Of a stretch of 64,000 bases of DNA, positions 1 through 8,286 are shown in pieces. This stretch comes from Niastella koreensis GR20-10. Lineage in GTDB: Bacteria; Bacteroidota; Bacteroidia; Chitinophagales; Chitinophagaceae. Made by a program: the position numbers and the translations under genes. Each line of letters opens with the position of its first letter. Positions within the stretch are counted from its first letter, which is position 1. The stretch lies in the NCBI RefSeq assembly GCF_000246855.1, contig NC_016609.1, forward strand, positions 5,468,744 through 5,532,743. The letters run 5' to 3'. Below the pieces are notes generated by a model, which worked only from the letters and a program-made list of their open reading frames with translations, made no database searches and was not told the DNA's origin.

Positions 1-396
1 AAATACCGCACTATTAAAAACGTGGTACTGGCCAGCGACTTTAAAGAAGTAGATGTTACCATTCCGGTGGCTCCGCTGAAGGCTACGCTCGACCTGTTTA
101 AACCAGCCCTGCATATTGTGAATGTGGACAGCGAACACTATGTAGAGCTGACCGATGAATACAAGGCAGAAAGAAAAAAACTGGAAACCATGCTCAAGGA
201 TTATAAACCTGAGTTCTCTTTCATCAGGCAGTATGATTTCTTTGACGCCATCAGCCAGTTCGTGGAAGATAGAAATATCGATCTGATCTTTATTATCCCA
301 AAAGACCGGTCATTTGTACCCAGTCTGTTCAAAACCAGCCATACAAAAAGACTGGCCTATCACAGCCACGTTCCTATTGTAGCGATACACGAATAA
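1..396 (+). CDS. Universal stress protein (UspA family), C-terminal part; 5' end outside window
   Basis: The reading frame is open from the first base of the window, so the start lies upstream; the GTG at 22 is an internal valine, not the start. The visible part begins with a beta strand (NVVLASDF) typical of the start of a Usp domain. It ends with a serine-histidine loop and the closing strand VPIVAIHE, which matches the Usp C-terminal layout (nucleotide-binding loop followed by HxPxLVV). With about 130 residues visible and a domain start near the edge, this could be the second domain of a tandem Usp protein. In this family such proteins bind ATP or other ligands and act in the cytoplasm in stress survival. 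A rho-independent terminator follows 20 nt after the stop. The number of domains cannot be decided here. Confidence 0.8.
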   Translation, partial: KYRTIKNVVLASDFKEVDVTIPVAPLKATLDLFKPALHIVNVDSEHYVELTDEYKAERKKLETMLKDYKPEFSFIRQYDFFDAISQFVEDRNIDLIFIIPKDRSFVPSLFKTSHTKRLAYHSHVPIVAIHE

Positions 397-415
397 AGTG
401 AGTTTACATTATATT

Positions 416-449
416 AAAAGGCGTAATCATCAGATTGCGCCTTTTTTGA
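416..449 (+). terminator. Intrinsic terminator of the Usp gene
   Basis: The stem AAAAGGCGTAATC pairs with GATTGCGCCTTTT across a 6-nt spacer region (one G-T wobble), followed by T6. It begins 20 nt after the Usp stop codon. Confidence 0.85.
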
Positions 450-455
450 ATAAAA

Positions 456-540
456 AAGCTGCAAGCTGTAAGCCATAGGCAATACACCCCAGCGCGGCAC
501 CCGGGAACCCGAAACTCTGAACCTGGAACTCTGAACTAAT
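456..540. repeat. Two short-period repeat arms: AAGCYGN (7-nt) then GGAACTY (7-nt)
   Basis: At 456-480 AAGCTGC-type heptamers are repeated about three times. At 501-538 GAACYYG-type heptamers are repeated about five times and run up to 6 nt before the lysR start codon. Both families recur elsewhere in the window (11321-11453 has the same order). No long self-complementary partner is seen here, so this looks like a half-element. Confidence 0.75.
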
Positions 541-544
541 AAAA

Positions 545-1453
545 ATGCTTAGTTACAGTCACGAAGTATTTTTCGAGGTAGCCACTAACCTCAGCTTTTC
601 AAAAGCTGCCGATATCCTGTACATCAGTCAGCCTGCAATTACCAAACACATTCAGTCGCTCGAAAAACATTATAAGATCAGTTTGTTTGAACGCAAAGGC
701 AATAGCGTATCACTCACCAGCGAAGGAAAGATCCTGCTTGAATATGTGGTAAAAGGCCGCGAACTGCAACGCCAGCTGGAGTTCGACATCAGCAAACAAA
801 AAGACCTGCAACTGGCCAAAGGATCGTTTACCCTGGGTACCAGCACTACTATATCTTTATACGTCATTCCCCCTGTTTTTTCCGCCTTTCACCAGCAATA
901 CCCCAATATCGATCTGAAGCTGGTGAACCGCAACTCCGAAAACATATTAAAGGCCCTGCTGGATCATGAAATTGACCTGGCGATTACCGAAGGCCGCAAT
1001 ACCATTACTTCGGTGAAATACCAGTTCTTTTTAACAGATGAAGTAATCCCGGTGTGCAGCGCCAAAAGCAGCCTGGTAAAGAAAAAAAACATTGCCCCCG
1101 ATGAGTTAAAAACCATACCGGTAGCCCTACGCGAAAGAGGTTCGGGCACCTTATCGGCCGTAACAGAAGCTTTACAAAAATGTAAACTCAGCATAGCCGA
1201 CCTGCAACACAAAATTGTTTTAGGCGGCACCGAAGCGTTGAAGAATTTCCTGCTCGACGATACCTGTCTCGGCTTTTTACCATTGCGTTCAGTAGCGCGG
1301 CAACTGAAAAACGGTGAACTGGTTCGGTTAACCATTCCTGGTTTAACCATACATCGTTCCTTTTATTTTATGCAACGCCGCGGCTCCGAAGCAGACCGTA
1401 TCAATCAACTCTTTATAAAACTCGCCACCAGCCATTATAACAAAAAGTTATAG
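545..1453 (+). CDS. LysR-family transcriptional regulator
   Basis: This 302-residue protein has the usual LTTR length. The N-terminal winged helix-turn-helix spans about residues 3-62, with the family signature around SFSKAADILYISQPAITKHI and the following FERKGNSVSLTSEG wing. A periplasmic-binding-protein-like co-inducer domain follows (about residues 88-295), with the first strand FTLGTSTTISLYVIP. LTTRs bind DNA as dimers or tetramers and respond to a small molecule. The ligand cannot be read from the sequence. The next gene, threonine synthase, is on the same strand 66 nt downstream, so regulation of amino-acid metabolism is possible but not shown; LTTRs more often control a divergent gene, and none is present here. 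Confidence 0.9.
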   Translation: MLSYSHEVFFEVATNLSFSKAADILYISQPAITKHIQSLEKHYKISLFERKGNSVSLTSEGKILLEYVVKGRELQRQLEFDISKQKDLQLAKGSFTLGTSTTISLYVIPPVFSAFHQQYPNIDLKLVNRNSENILKALLDHEIDLAITEGRNTITSVKYQFFLTDEVIPVCSAKSSLVKKKNIAPDELKTIPVALRERGSGTLSAVTEALQKCKLSIADLQHKIVLGGTEALKNFLLDDTCLGFLPLRSVARQLKNGELVRLTIPGLTIHRSFYFMQRRGSEADRINQLFIKLATSHYNKKL

Positions 1454-1519
1454 CATATAAGCAATCGGTATCGTTTCACTTGCAAGTGGTTATTACTTTT
1501 ACATCGTTATACATTTGCA

Positions 1520-2695
1520 ATGAAAACAGTACACACACTTACATCCTTAACACAACTGACCTGTTCGCAATGCGGACAAGCATACAGTGCATTTGAGCCG
1601 CAAACCTTTTCAACCTGCTGTAATAAACCGCTGGTTGCGCAATACAACCTGGCAGAAGTTCCTGAAAAAACGGTGCTGTATAACCGGGAAGCCACCATGT
1701 GGCGATACAAGGAAGTGCTACCGGTATTTGAAGAAGAGAACATGGTGAGTTTGGGCGAAGGAATGACACCCATTCTTGAACTAAAACGGTTACAGTCTGC
1801 CTACGAATTACCCAACCTGTTTTTAAAGGATGAATCAAAAAACCCAACGGGTTCCTTTAAAGCAAGAGGGTTAAGCGCCGCCGTTTCCAAAGCAAAAGAA
1901 TTCGGGTTTCATACCTGTATAATACCAACTGCGGGTAATGCCGGTGGAGCGCTCGCAGCTTACTGCGCCAAGGCAGATATTAAAGCTATTGTAGTAATGC
2001 CGCGCCATACGCCACAGGTGTTTAAAGATGAGTGTGAGTTATACGGGGCCGAACTGATTTTAGTGGATGGGCTCATCAGCGATTGTGCGAAAAAAGTAGC
2101 CCAGCTAAAAGAAACTATCAATTGCTTCGATATTTCAACCATGAAAGAACCTTACCGCCTGGAAGGCAAGAAGACCATGGGCTATGAAATAGCCGAGCAG
2201 TTCAACTGGACTTTACCCGATGTGATCCTCTACCCCACCGGTGGCGGCACCGGATTGATCGGGATGTGGAAGGCGTTTAAAGAAATGCAACAAATGGGCT
2301 GGATCGGCGCCAAACTCCCCCGCCTGTATGCCATACAAGCAGAGAATTGCCAGCCCGTAGTACAAACCTGGCTGGGCTTACAACCCAATGCAAAAAATTA
2401 CATTGGTCAGCCTTCACTGGCTAACGGACTGGCAGTGCCGAATCCATTTGCAGAAGACATGATGCTGAAAGCGTTGCGCGAATCAAAAGGGCAACCACTC
2501 GCTGTAAGCGATGATGATATGGTGGCAGCGGTTAAAGAAATTGCCAAAAAAGAAGGATTGATCATTGCTCCTGAAGGCGGCGCTTTATGGAAAGGATTGT
2601 TACAGCTGGTGCAGGAAGGAACGGTTCAACGGGCAGAAAGAATATTGCTACTTAATACAGGTTCCGGTTATAAATACCTTGAAAATATTTTGTAA
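1520..2695 (+). CDS. thrC: Threonine synthase (PLP-dependent, short zinc-ribbon type)
   Basis: The product is 391 residues of the tryptophan-synthase-beta-like PLP fold. Residues 14-36 hold a Cys-rich knuckle (CSQCG and a later CC), as in archaeal-type threonine synthases. The PLP lysine is K114 in the GSFKARG motif. TAGNAGGALAAY is the asparagine loop that contacts the PLP ring, and TGGGTGLIGM is the phosphate-binding glycine loop. The predicted reaction is O-phospho-L-homoserine plus water giving L-threonine and phosphate (EC 4.2.3.1). Other members of the fold (diaminopropionate lyase, cystathionine synthase) lack the N-terminal Cys knuckle, but the exact substrate is inferred. No other threonine pathway gene is nearby. 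An intrinsic terminator lies at 2711-2743. Confidence 0.8.
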   Translation: MKTVHTLTSLTQLTCSQCGQAYSAFEPQTFSTCCNKPLVAQYNLAEVPEKTVLYNREATMWRYKEVLPVFEEENMVSLGEGMTPILELKRLQSAYELPNLFLKDESKNPTGSFKARGLSAAVSKAKEFGFHTCIIPTAGNAGGALAAYCAKADIKAIVVMPRHTPQVFKDECELYGAELILVDGLISDCAKKVAQLKETINCFDISTMKEPYRLEGKKTMGYEIAEQFNWTLPDVILYPTGGGTGLIGMWKAFKEMQQMGWIGAKLPRLYAIQAENCQPVVQTWLGLQPNAKNYIGQPSLANGLAVPNPFAEDMMLKALRESKGQPLAVSDDDMVAAVKEIAKKEGLIIAPEGGALWKGLLQLVQEGTVQRAERILLLNTGSGYKYLENIL

Positions 2696-2710
2696 TGGAC
2701 GGACAAGGTG

Positions 2711-2743
2711 GGGCTGACCAAAGGGGTTGGCCCTTATTTTTTT
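2711..2743 (+). terminator. Intrinsic terminator of thrC
   Basis: GGGCTGACC pairs with GGTTGGCCC (9 bp, two G-T wobbles), loop about 5 nt, followed by TTATTTTTTT. It overlaps the 3' end of the small convergent ORF at 2734. Confidence 0.75.
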
Positions 2744-2916
2744 GAGTGAGTTTCTGAATACTTTTTTGCGGCCTCAGGCACACCCTGGATTTTAAGCATC
2801 ATATTAGCCAGATCCAATTTTTCTTGAAAGATTACTTTTCCTTTGTATTTTTCATCTAAGGATTTATCCAGGTACATTCCTGGAAATTTCGTCTTTGTTA
2901 AACCTTTATTTTTCAT
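2734..2916 (-). CDS. Small Lys-rich hypothetical protein (60 aa), downstream partner of the DUF6934 gene
   Basis: A 60-residue, strongly charged, Lys-rich protein with no signal peptide or membrane segment. Its central part (KYKGKVIFQEKLDLANMML) looks helical. It begins 12 nt after the stop codon of the DUF6934 reading frame on the same strand, which suggests co-transcription. The family was not recognised. The tight pair of a small charged ORF and a DUF6934 gene, and the local A/T richness compared with the neighbouring metabolic genes, suggest an acquired two-gene cassette. A toxin-antitoxin-like role is only a speculation. Confidence 0.5.
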   Translation of the reverse strand: MKNKGLTKTKFPGMYLDKSLDEKYKGKVIFQEKLDLANMMLKIQGVPEAAKKYSETHSKK

Positions 2917-2928
2917 AATACGAATTTA

Positions 2929-3373
2929 CTAATTTTTTCTTCTAATAAGAAATGCATCATAATCCACATTTTTCTCAAATTCATGCCACGAATTATCCTT
3001 ATACCCGTGAATTTCAAACCCTTGTAAGATTTCAACCAAATTATTGGCAATTCCCATCCTATAAAGCCTTGTACGGGCTTTTGTACTGCCGATTGCGTAA
3101 ATCCATGCCTTAGGATATTTATCTGTAAAGGAATAAATTGTGTAAGCCACTGTCGCAAGTATCTTTTGACTATCTCCATTATTTGTTATAATAGTATCAT
3201 CAATTTCACCTGTTTTATGATCTTTATCACCAAACCCAAGATTATAAAAAACCTTTTAGTTCCATTTCAGTAAAATGTATAAGCTTTGTAACTTTTCCCT
3301 TTGGTCCATCACTCTCAAATTTATAGAACATAAAACTTTCGCCAGCTATAAATTCATACCTATCGTATTTCAT
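2929..3373 (-). pseudogene. DUF6934-type protein, broken by a one-base frameshift
   Basis: Translating the minus strand from ATG at 3373 gives 40 residues (MKYDRYEF ... FTEMELK) and then the frame closes. Shifting by one base at about 3253, inside an A4-G2-T6 run, opens a second frame that continues without a break for 107 residues (VFYNLGFGD ... YDAFLIRRKN) to the stop at 2929. The two parts join into one protein of about 147 residues with the layout I recall for DUF6934: a YKFxSxGPKG start, a YNLGFGD turn, ATVAYTIYSFTDKYP, GSTKARTRLYR and a terminal YDAFLIRRK. The length of 445 nt (3n+1) agrees with a single inserted base. It could be a real mutation, a slippage-dependent gene or a sequencing error. 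Function of the family is unknown. Confidence 0.7.
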
Positions 3374-3593
3374 AAGCAGGTAACAAAATTGATAACAGTA
3401 AAACTAAATCACCTGAAGACAATTATGAAACTAACGGCATTGATCACAGTCAAGTTCTTAATTCAATTGAACACATACCAGTACAATTTTGTATCCTATT
3501 CGGTTAACCTACCTTGAATATATACTTTAGTTGCTGCATGCACCAATATAATCACCAGGTTCTCGTTATTGACATAACCTCAAACCAATATTG

Positions 3594-4985
3594 ATGAAAC
3601 TCTTAAAAACCCTGGTGATTGCAACAACCCTTATTATCTCCTGTAATCACTTATTTGCACAGAAAAAAGAAGATACGGCAGGCGTCGAAAAAAACTGGTA
3701 CATCAAAGGCGCATTCCCGGTAAGCGAAACCCAATCGCTGGCCATATGGGCACACAAAAAAGCTGAATATGGAATTGTAATGGTAAATAATAAGGGCGGC
3801 ATTGAATGGGAAATGCCCTTTAAGGGATGCATACTGGGTATCAGTAAATACAAAGACCATTTCCTGGTATTTTATGCTAAAAAAGGGTACTACGATGACC
3901 ATTATGGCATTACAAAATACACAAAACAAATAAATGCAGCCACCATCGACATCAAATCCCAACAGATAATCGAAGACAAAACGCTATATGCCGGCAAATA
4001 TGTAAATGCAGACCTTCTAAATGACGCTTCCGGAAATTTCATTCAATTTGTATTGCATTATTTCGATGGATATAATTCAAAAGGATTCTATCTTTTAACA
4101 TTCAACGCGGATGGCAGTGTGGCAAACAAAGATGTTCCGGGCATTGCAACCGAACAAAAATATATAGCCAGTAGTGCCGGTAAAGATGGGAGTTTTTTTG
4201 TAGGTTATCTTCAAAACTGGTCGTCTCTGGTAGTGGAAAAATTCAGCCATGAAGGAGCATTATTAAGTAAACTGGAATCACCATTGACAATGCGTAAAGA
4301 TCTCGATTATAAAACAGTAATGCGAACTGATCCCGGTAACAATAATTCTATAGCCATTTCGCTCAGGCTGGTTAACAAGGACCTGGACTACGTATGCAGC
4401 CATTTTTTATTCAACTTTGACAACAACCAGGTTGATACTGTAAATGAAGCACCACTGGCTAAAAAAACAACACCCTATCATTTTGAAAGATACCGGGAAC
4501 TTATACCTGTAGATATTCTTTTCACCAACGATAAGGTTATCGTGGTTAGAGAACCCAGATACGGCGAGACTTCAATTAACAATAAAGATGTTGTCACATA
4601 TAATAGTGGAACCGCCTTAGTTTCTGTTTTCGACAAACAAATGAAGCTGCAGCGTGACATTGCAATACGAAAACTCACTTCAACTTACGCCTACATTAAC
4701 ATTGGACTCAATTGCCGTATCATTAATGACAACCTGATTTTTCTATCCGGGGAAAATGCTAATGGAGGTTTTGACAATTTTAGTTACAAGGTTAATTTGA
4801 ATGACGGCAGCTTTGGAAAGAAAAAAATAGGTACAAATAAGCCTGCCTATGGAACATCCATCTCAACCCTTTCTACCATCTGGTTTAAGAATGAGCTTAT
4901 TATAACCCATCTGAGTATTCCCATTAGTTTTGGCATTAATAACTACCGGTCGAAATTGGAAAGAGTAGGATTCGACGAGCTTTAA
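3594..4985 (+). CDS. Secreted protein of unknown function (463 aa)
   Basis: The start is taken at the ATG at 3594 rather than the TTG at 3591. The first 23 residues form a typical signal peptide (KLLKTLVIATTLIISC... ending LFA before QKK), so the protein is exported; a lipoprotein alternative using the internal cysteine is less likely because no proper lipobox precedes it. The mature part has repeated blocks rich in beta-strand pattern and short turns (DGS, NDNL, NKDL), which would suit a beta-propeller-like fold, but no named family was recognised. It stands alone: the cassette upstream is on the opposite strand, and the convergent agmatine deiminase lies beyond the 21-bp palindrome array. 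Confidence 0.7.
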   Translation: MKLLKTLVIATTLIISCNHLFAQKKEDTAGVEKNWYIKGAFPVSETQSLAIWAHKKAEYGIVMVNNKGGIEWEMPFKGCILGISKYKDHFLVFYAKKGYYDDHYGITKYTKQINAATIDIKSQQIIEDKTLYAGKYVNADLLNDASGNFIQFVLHYFDGYNSKGFYLLTFNADGSVANKDVPGIATEQKYIASSAGKDGSFFVGYLQNWSSLVVEKFSHEGALLSKLESPLTMRKDLDYKTVMRTDPGNNNSIAISLRLVNKDLDYVCSHFLFNFDNNQVDTVNEAPLAKKTTPYHFERYRELIPVDILFTNDKVIVVREPRYGETSINNKDVVTYNSGTALVSVFDKQMKLQRDIAIRKLTSTYAYINIGLNCRIINDNLIFLSGENANGGFDNFSYKVNLNDGSFGKKKIGTNKPAYGTSISTLSTIWFKNELIITHLSIPISFGINNYRSKLERVGFDEL

Positions 4986-5028
4986 ACTTTATTGATAATT
5001 CAGGAGGACTTCCTCCTTTTAATCACAA

Positions 5029-5292
5029 TTTCCCCCGAGAAATAGATCTTTTCTCGGGGGAAATTAGTTTTAGCGCCTGAGAAATCACCCCATTTTATTA
5101 ATAAAACAAAATTTCTCATGAGAAAAAGCCCTTCGCGCATGGGAAAAATGCTTTTTTGCATATGAAAAGAAAGATTTCTCATGCGAAATGAATCTTCGCC
5201 CATTGGAAATTTACTTTCGCACCTGAGAAATTACTTTTCGCACATGAGAAAAATAAATTTCCCATGAGAAAAAGATAATTTCTCATGGGAAA
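5029..5292. repeat. Array of 13 quasi-palindromes (TTTCNCAYNNGAAA-like) at about 21-bp spacing
   Basis: Fourteen-base quasi-palindromes such as TTTCTCATGAGAAA follow one another with dyad centres after bases 5035, 5056, 5077, 5099, 5118, 5139, 5162, 5181, 5202, 5223, 5244, 5264 and 5285. Spacings are 19-23 bp, mean 20.8. The half sites vary (TTTCTC, TTTCGC, TTTCCC), but the outer TTTC/GAAA is mostly kept, and one unit is the perfect palindrome TTTTATTAATAAAA. The array fills the gap between two convergent genes. The first two units also pair with each other as a 14-bp stem (5029-5042 with 5050-5063) that could terminate transcription. Confidence 0.85.
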
Positions 5293-5347
5293 TTTGCTTT
5301 TTTCAGCAACATAAGTCCCAATCTTGTAATAAAATGAACCTAAATAC

Positions 5348-6388
5348 CTAAACTGCAGGCTCTTGTTGACTTAAACAGTGGAAACTGCCCAATCCCCAGA
5401 TGATATCTGTAGAATCGATCCCGGTTACTTTACGATCAGGGAAGCTTTGTTGAATGATCTGCAATGCTTTATCATCATTGGCGCAGCGATAGGTAGGAAC
5501 AATCACTGCCGCATTGGCAATATAAAAATTCGCATAGGAAGCCGGCAAACGCTGTCCTTCGTATTCAATGGCATCTGGCATAGGCAGCTCTATCACATTC
5601 AATTGCTGGCCATTTAACAACCGCATTTGTTTTAACTGACGCAAATTATGTTGCAGCAAGTCGTAATTCTCATCCTGTTTATTTTCTTCCACCACCGTTA
5701 AAACGGTATTGGCATTTACAAAACGGACAGTATCATCGATGTGGCCGTCGGTATCATCACCTACAATGCCTTCATCAACCCACAATACCTGCTCCACACC
5801 ATAATAGTTATACAGGTACTCTTCTATCTGCTGCTGGTTCAAATGCGGGTTACGGTTGGGATTCAGCAAACAGGCCGTTGACGTTAACAAAGTGCCCTGT
5901 CCGTTAAATTCTACCGAACCTCCTTCCATTACAATACCGGGATGGTATACCGGAATATTATAGTGTTTACCAATTAAGGTAGGAATTACATCATCCAGGT
6001 CATAGGGCGGATACTTATTACCCCAGGCATTATACCCCCAGTCAACGATCACCTTTTTGATATCTGCATTAGGGTTTATCAAAAACGCCGGACCATGATC
6101 GCGGCACCAGGCATCGTTGGTTGGATGAATAAAGAATTTGATCTTACCCAGGTCGGCGCCTGCTTCGGTAAGACTTTTAATAGCAAAGGCTTTCATGGCA
6201 TCGTCTACAACATTGATGCACACCTCTTCGCTTTTTGCCACTTCTTTTATAAACTGACTGTAAAAAGGATAAATCGTTTCAATCTTACCGGGCCACGATG
6301 CTTCTTTATGCGGCCAGCTCAGCCAGGTAGCTGTATGCGGAGCAAATTCTGCTGGAAAGTAATAGCCTAATTCTTTGGGTGTCTTCAT
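5348..6388 (-). CDS. aguA: Agmatine deiminase
   Basis: The product is 346 residues, the usual length of bacterial agmatine deiminases of the pentein (peptidyl-arginine deiminase-like) fold. The motifs are WCRDHGPAF near residue 95, the EGGSVEFNGQG stretch, DTDGHIDD with the catalytic histidine, and the nucleophilic cysteine C338 in GSFHCLSQQEPAV at the C-terminus. It hydrolyses agmatine to N-carbamoylputrescine and ammonia (EC 3.5.3.12). The next gene downstream on the strand map, N-carbamoylputrescine amidase, lies 117 nt upstream of its start on the same strand and performs the following step, so the two make putrescine from arginine-derived agmatine. No arginine decarboxylase is in the window. 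Between the two genes sits an 8-nt-period hairpin. Confidence 0.93.
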   Translation of the reverse strand: MKTPKELGYYFPAEFAPHTATWLSWPHKEASWPGKIETIYPFYSQFIKEVAKSEEVCINVVDDAMKAFAIKSLTEAGADLGKIKFFIHPTNDAWCRDHGPAFLINPNADIKKVIVDWGYNAWGNKYPPYDLDDVIPTLIGKHYNIPVYHPGIVMEGGSVEFNGQGTLLTSTACLLNPNRNPHLNQQQIEEYLYNYYGVEQVLWVDEGIVGDDTDGHIDDTVRFVNANTVLTVVEENKQDENYDLLQHNLRQLKQMRLLNGQQLNVIELPMPDAIEYEGQRLPASYANFYIANAAVIVPTYRCANDDKALQIIQQSFPDRKVTGIDSTDIIWGLGSFHCLSQQEPAV

Positions 6389-6432
6389 TAGCCGTTGGTC
6401 TTAATTGCTTTATTCGTAGTGTTGGAGAGGCC

Positions 6433-6508
6433 GGTTCGTAAGTTATTAGATTCGTAGGTTCTTAAGTTAAAAACCTAATAACTTAAGAACCTACGAACTT
6501 ATGAACTA
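6433..6508. repeat. 8-nt-period inverted repeat (GTTNNTAR family) between aguB and aguA
   Basis: The left arm (6433-6470) is built of GTTATTAG/GTTCGTAA-like octamers and the right arm (6472-6508) of the complementary ACTTAAGA/ACCTACGA units. A 19-bp stem is perfect: 6451-6469 pairs with 6479-6497 across a 9-nt loop. The right arm runs into the aguB stop codon (6506-6508). Confidence 0.9.
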
Positions 6509-7381
6509 GTCTTCGTCAATATACCGCTTTGTTATAGGTTGGTAGGAATCAATTCTGCGGTCGCGCATAAATGGCCAGTGCGTACGGTAACGATCGCTCA
6601 ACTCAGTATTCAGTTCCATCACATGCACTTCTTCTTTATCGGGCGAAGCCTGATACATTACAGTTCCGAACGGATTAGCTACAAAAGACCCACCCCAGAA
6701 CTTCATGAGGCCATTTTGTTCCAGCCCAACGCGGTTTACACTTACTACGTGTACGCCGTTTGCTACGGCATGGCTGCGTTGAATGGTTTGCCAGGCATTG
6801 TATTGCTCGGTATTTGTTGCATCGTCCTGCGAAGTAGCCCAGCCTATAGCAGTTGGGTAAAACAGGATCTCCGCGCCCATCAGGGATGTAATGCGGGCAG
6901 CTTCGGGATACCATTGATCCCAGCAAATAAGCACCCCAATGGTGGCAAATTTTGTTTTGAATACTTTATATCCCAGGTCGCCGGGCGTAAAATAGAATTT
7001 CTCGTAGTACGCCGGATCATCAGGGATATGCATTTTGCGGTACTTGCCCAGGTAAGTGCCATCGGCATCCAGCACCGCGGTTGTATTGTGATAAAGTCCC
7101 TGTGCTCTTTTTTCAAACAAAGAAGCAATGATCACCACACCGGTTTCTGCAGCCACTTTGCTTAGTGAATCGGTAGAAGGTCCGGGAATAGGCTCCGCCA
7201 GTTTAAAGTTTTCGTAATCTTCCACATCGCAGAAATACAACGAGGTGAATAACTCCTGCAAACAAACGATCTGCGCACCTTTGGCTGCCGCCTCACGTAC
7301 TTTTTCAATTGCTTTTTGCAGGTTAGCCTCTTTATCGTTGGTGCAGCTCATTTGCACCAGGCCTATTTTTACTTTTGTCAT
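6506..7381 (-). CDS. aguB: N-carbamoylputrescine amidase
   Basis: A 291-residue nitrilase-superfamily amidase with the Glu-Lys-Cys triad visible as E43 (CLQELF), K116 (YRKMHIPDD) and C153 (VLICWDQWYPEAAR). The PAYYEKFYFTPGD segment and the length fit N-carbamoylputrescine amidase (EC 3.5.1.53), which releases putrescine, CO2 and ammonia. The adjacent agmatine deiminase supplies its substrate, which supports this over other omega-amidases. It is cytoplasmic, with no signal peptide. The stop codon TAG (6506-6508) is formed at the edge of the octamer hairpin, so the repeat sits directly on the 3' end. Confidence 0.92.
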   Translation of the reverse strand: MTKVKIGLVQMSCTNDKEANLQKAIEKVREAAAKGAQIVCLQELFTSLYFCDVEDYENFKLAEPIPGPSTDSLSKVAAETGVVIIASLFEKRAQGLYHNTTAVLDADGTYLGKYRKMHIPDDPAYYEKFYFTPGDLGYKVFKTKFATIGVLICWDQWYPEAARITSLMGAEILFYPTAIGWATSQDDATNTEQYNAWQTIQRSHAVANGVHVVSVNRVGLEQNGLMKFWGGSFVANPFGTVMYQASPDKEEVHVMELNTELSDRYRTHWPFMRDRRIDSYQPITKRYIDED

Positions 7382-7460
7382 TTCTTAGTCTCTGTTCTTT
7401 GTTTTAAGTTCTTTGTTTGCATGATAACAAGGAACCGTCTAAATTGTTGATTTATTATCT

Positions 7461-7512
7461 TATCAACTTGTTAACTTTTCAACTCGTCAACCCGTCAACT
7501 GGTCAACTTGCC
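7461..7512. repeat. 8-nt-period repeat arm (TCAACTNG family) at the bshB1 3' end
   Basis: Six octamers of the type TCAACTTG/TTAACTTT/TCAACCCG follow each other and end one base before the bshB1 stop codon (7512-7514). Only one polarity is present. The same octamer family recurs at 41971, 48331 and 58176. Confidence 0.85.
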
Positions 7513-8249
7513 TAAGTTTCTATCTGCAGCAAAGCATCCAGGTTACTGATGCCAATTTTCTTTTCGCTAACATACCCTTCGGCGTATTTTACGCCAATGC
7601 GCTTACCCATCATGCGGGCGCGACCGGTTACACTATCCAGAAAATCGGGGGAAGAAATATAGGTTTGTGGCCCTTCATGTCCATCTACATTGTTGAAGAA
7701 CTGGGTCTTGTAGGCCAGGATGGCCTCCATGCGCTGGTCAAATACATCGGTTATGTCTACCAGCAGATCGGGTTCGTGGTACCAGTCCTGCAAATAATGC
7801 AACACATATTTAGGGCGCCAGCGGGGTTGTGGTTTACCGCTCTCGTCGGTGGTTTCAATTTTTGCCAGTCCTGACAAAAAACAGGAGGTAGCTATCAGCT
7901 GGCCGGCACGGCCATGATCGGGATGCCGGTCGTCCAGGGCATTTGCCAGCACCACTTCAGGTTGATAGGTCCTGATGGCCTGTATCAGCTTTAGTTGATG
8001 TTCTTCATCATTACGGAAAAAGCCGTCCCGCATTTTCAGGTTCACGCGTACCTCCACCCCCATGATCCGGGCAGCGTCGGCCGCTTCTGCATAACGGGTT
8101 TCAATGGTGCCCCTGGTGCCCAGTTCACCCTGGGTAAGATCAATAATTCCGCCCTTCTTGCCTCGCTTAATTTCATTAATCAAGGTACCCGAGCAACTCA
8201 GTTCCACATCATCAGGATGAACGCCAATGGCCAGTAAATCCAGTTTCAT
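7512..8249 (-). CDS. bshB1: Bacillithiol biosynthesis deacetylase BshB1 (LmbE/PIG-L family)
   Basis: A 245-residue LmbE-like zinc deacetylase. The metal-binding motif HPDDVE is at residues 11-16 and the second HPDHGRAG motif lies in the middle of the protein. The MRDGFF stretch, the YHEPDLLVDI strand and the C-terminal ARMMGKRIGVKYAEGY block are those of BshB1, which removes the acetyl group from GlcNAc-malate to give GlcN-malate for bacillithiol, the low-molecular-weight thiol of many Bacteroidota and Firmicutes. BshA and BshC are not in this window. It is cytoplasmic. It could share transcripts with aguB, but 130 nt and a repeat arm separate the genes. Confidence 0.92.
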   Translation of the reverse strand: MKLDLLAIGVHPDDVELSCSGTLINEIKRGKKGGIIDLTQGELGTRGTIETRYAEAADAARIMGVEVRVNLKMRDGFFRNDEEHQLKLIQAIRTYQPEVVLANALDDRHPDHGRAGQLIATSCFLSGLAKIETTDESGKPQPRWRPKYVLHYLQDWYHEPDLLVDITDVFDQRMEAILAYKTQFFNNVDGHEGPQTYISSPDFLDSVTGRARMMGKRIGVKYAEGYVSEKKIGISNLDALLQIET

Positions 8250-8286
8250 AATAAAATTTGAGCGGCAAAGGTAAGAATAGTTATTT

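Noticed and set aside
1510..1517. TACATTTG just before the thrC start codon, as a promoter
   Set aside because: The box is a perfect TAnnTTTG but lies only 2 nt before the ATG and has no TTG at 17-23 nt upstream (nearest is 27 nt). A true promoter is not supported.
2913..3179. An 88-residue minus-strand frame overlapping the DUF6934 gene
   Set aside because: It reads the DUF6934 sequence in a wrong frame and has no support of its own.
3275..3517. Open frame of 80 codons on the plus strand
   Set aside because: It overlaps the DUF6934 5' part on the other strand, has no domain and no ribosome-binding site, and its composition is that of random A/T-rich DNA.
5029..5292. CRISPR array
   Set aside because: The units are about 14-bp palindromes with 5-9 nt between centres' edges, there are no unique spacers of 25-40 bp, and no cas gene is present.
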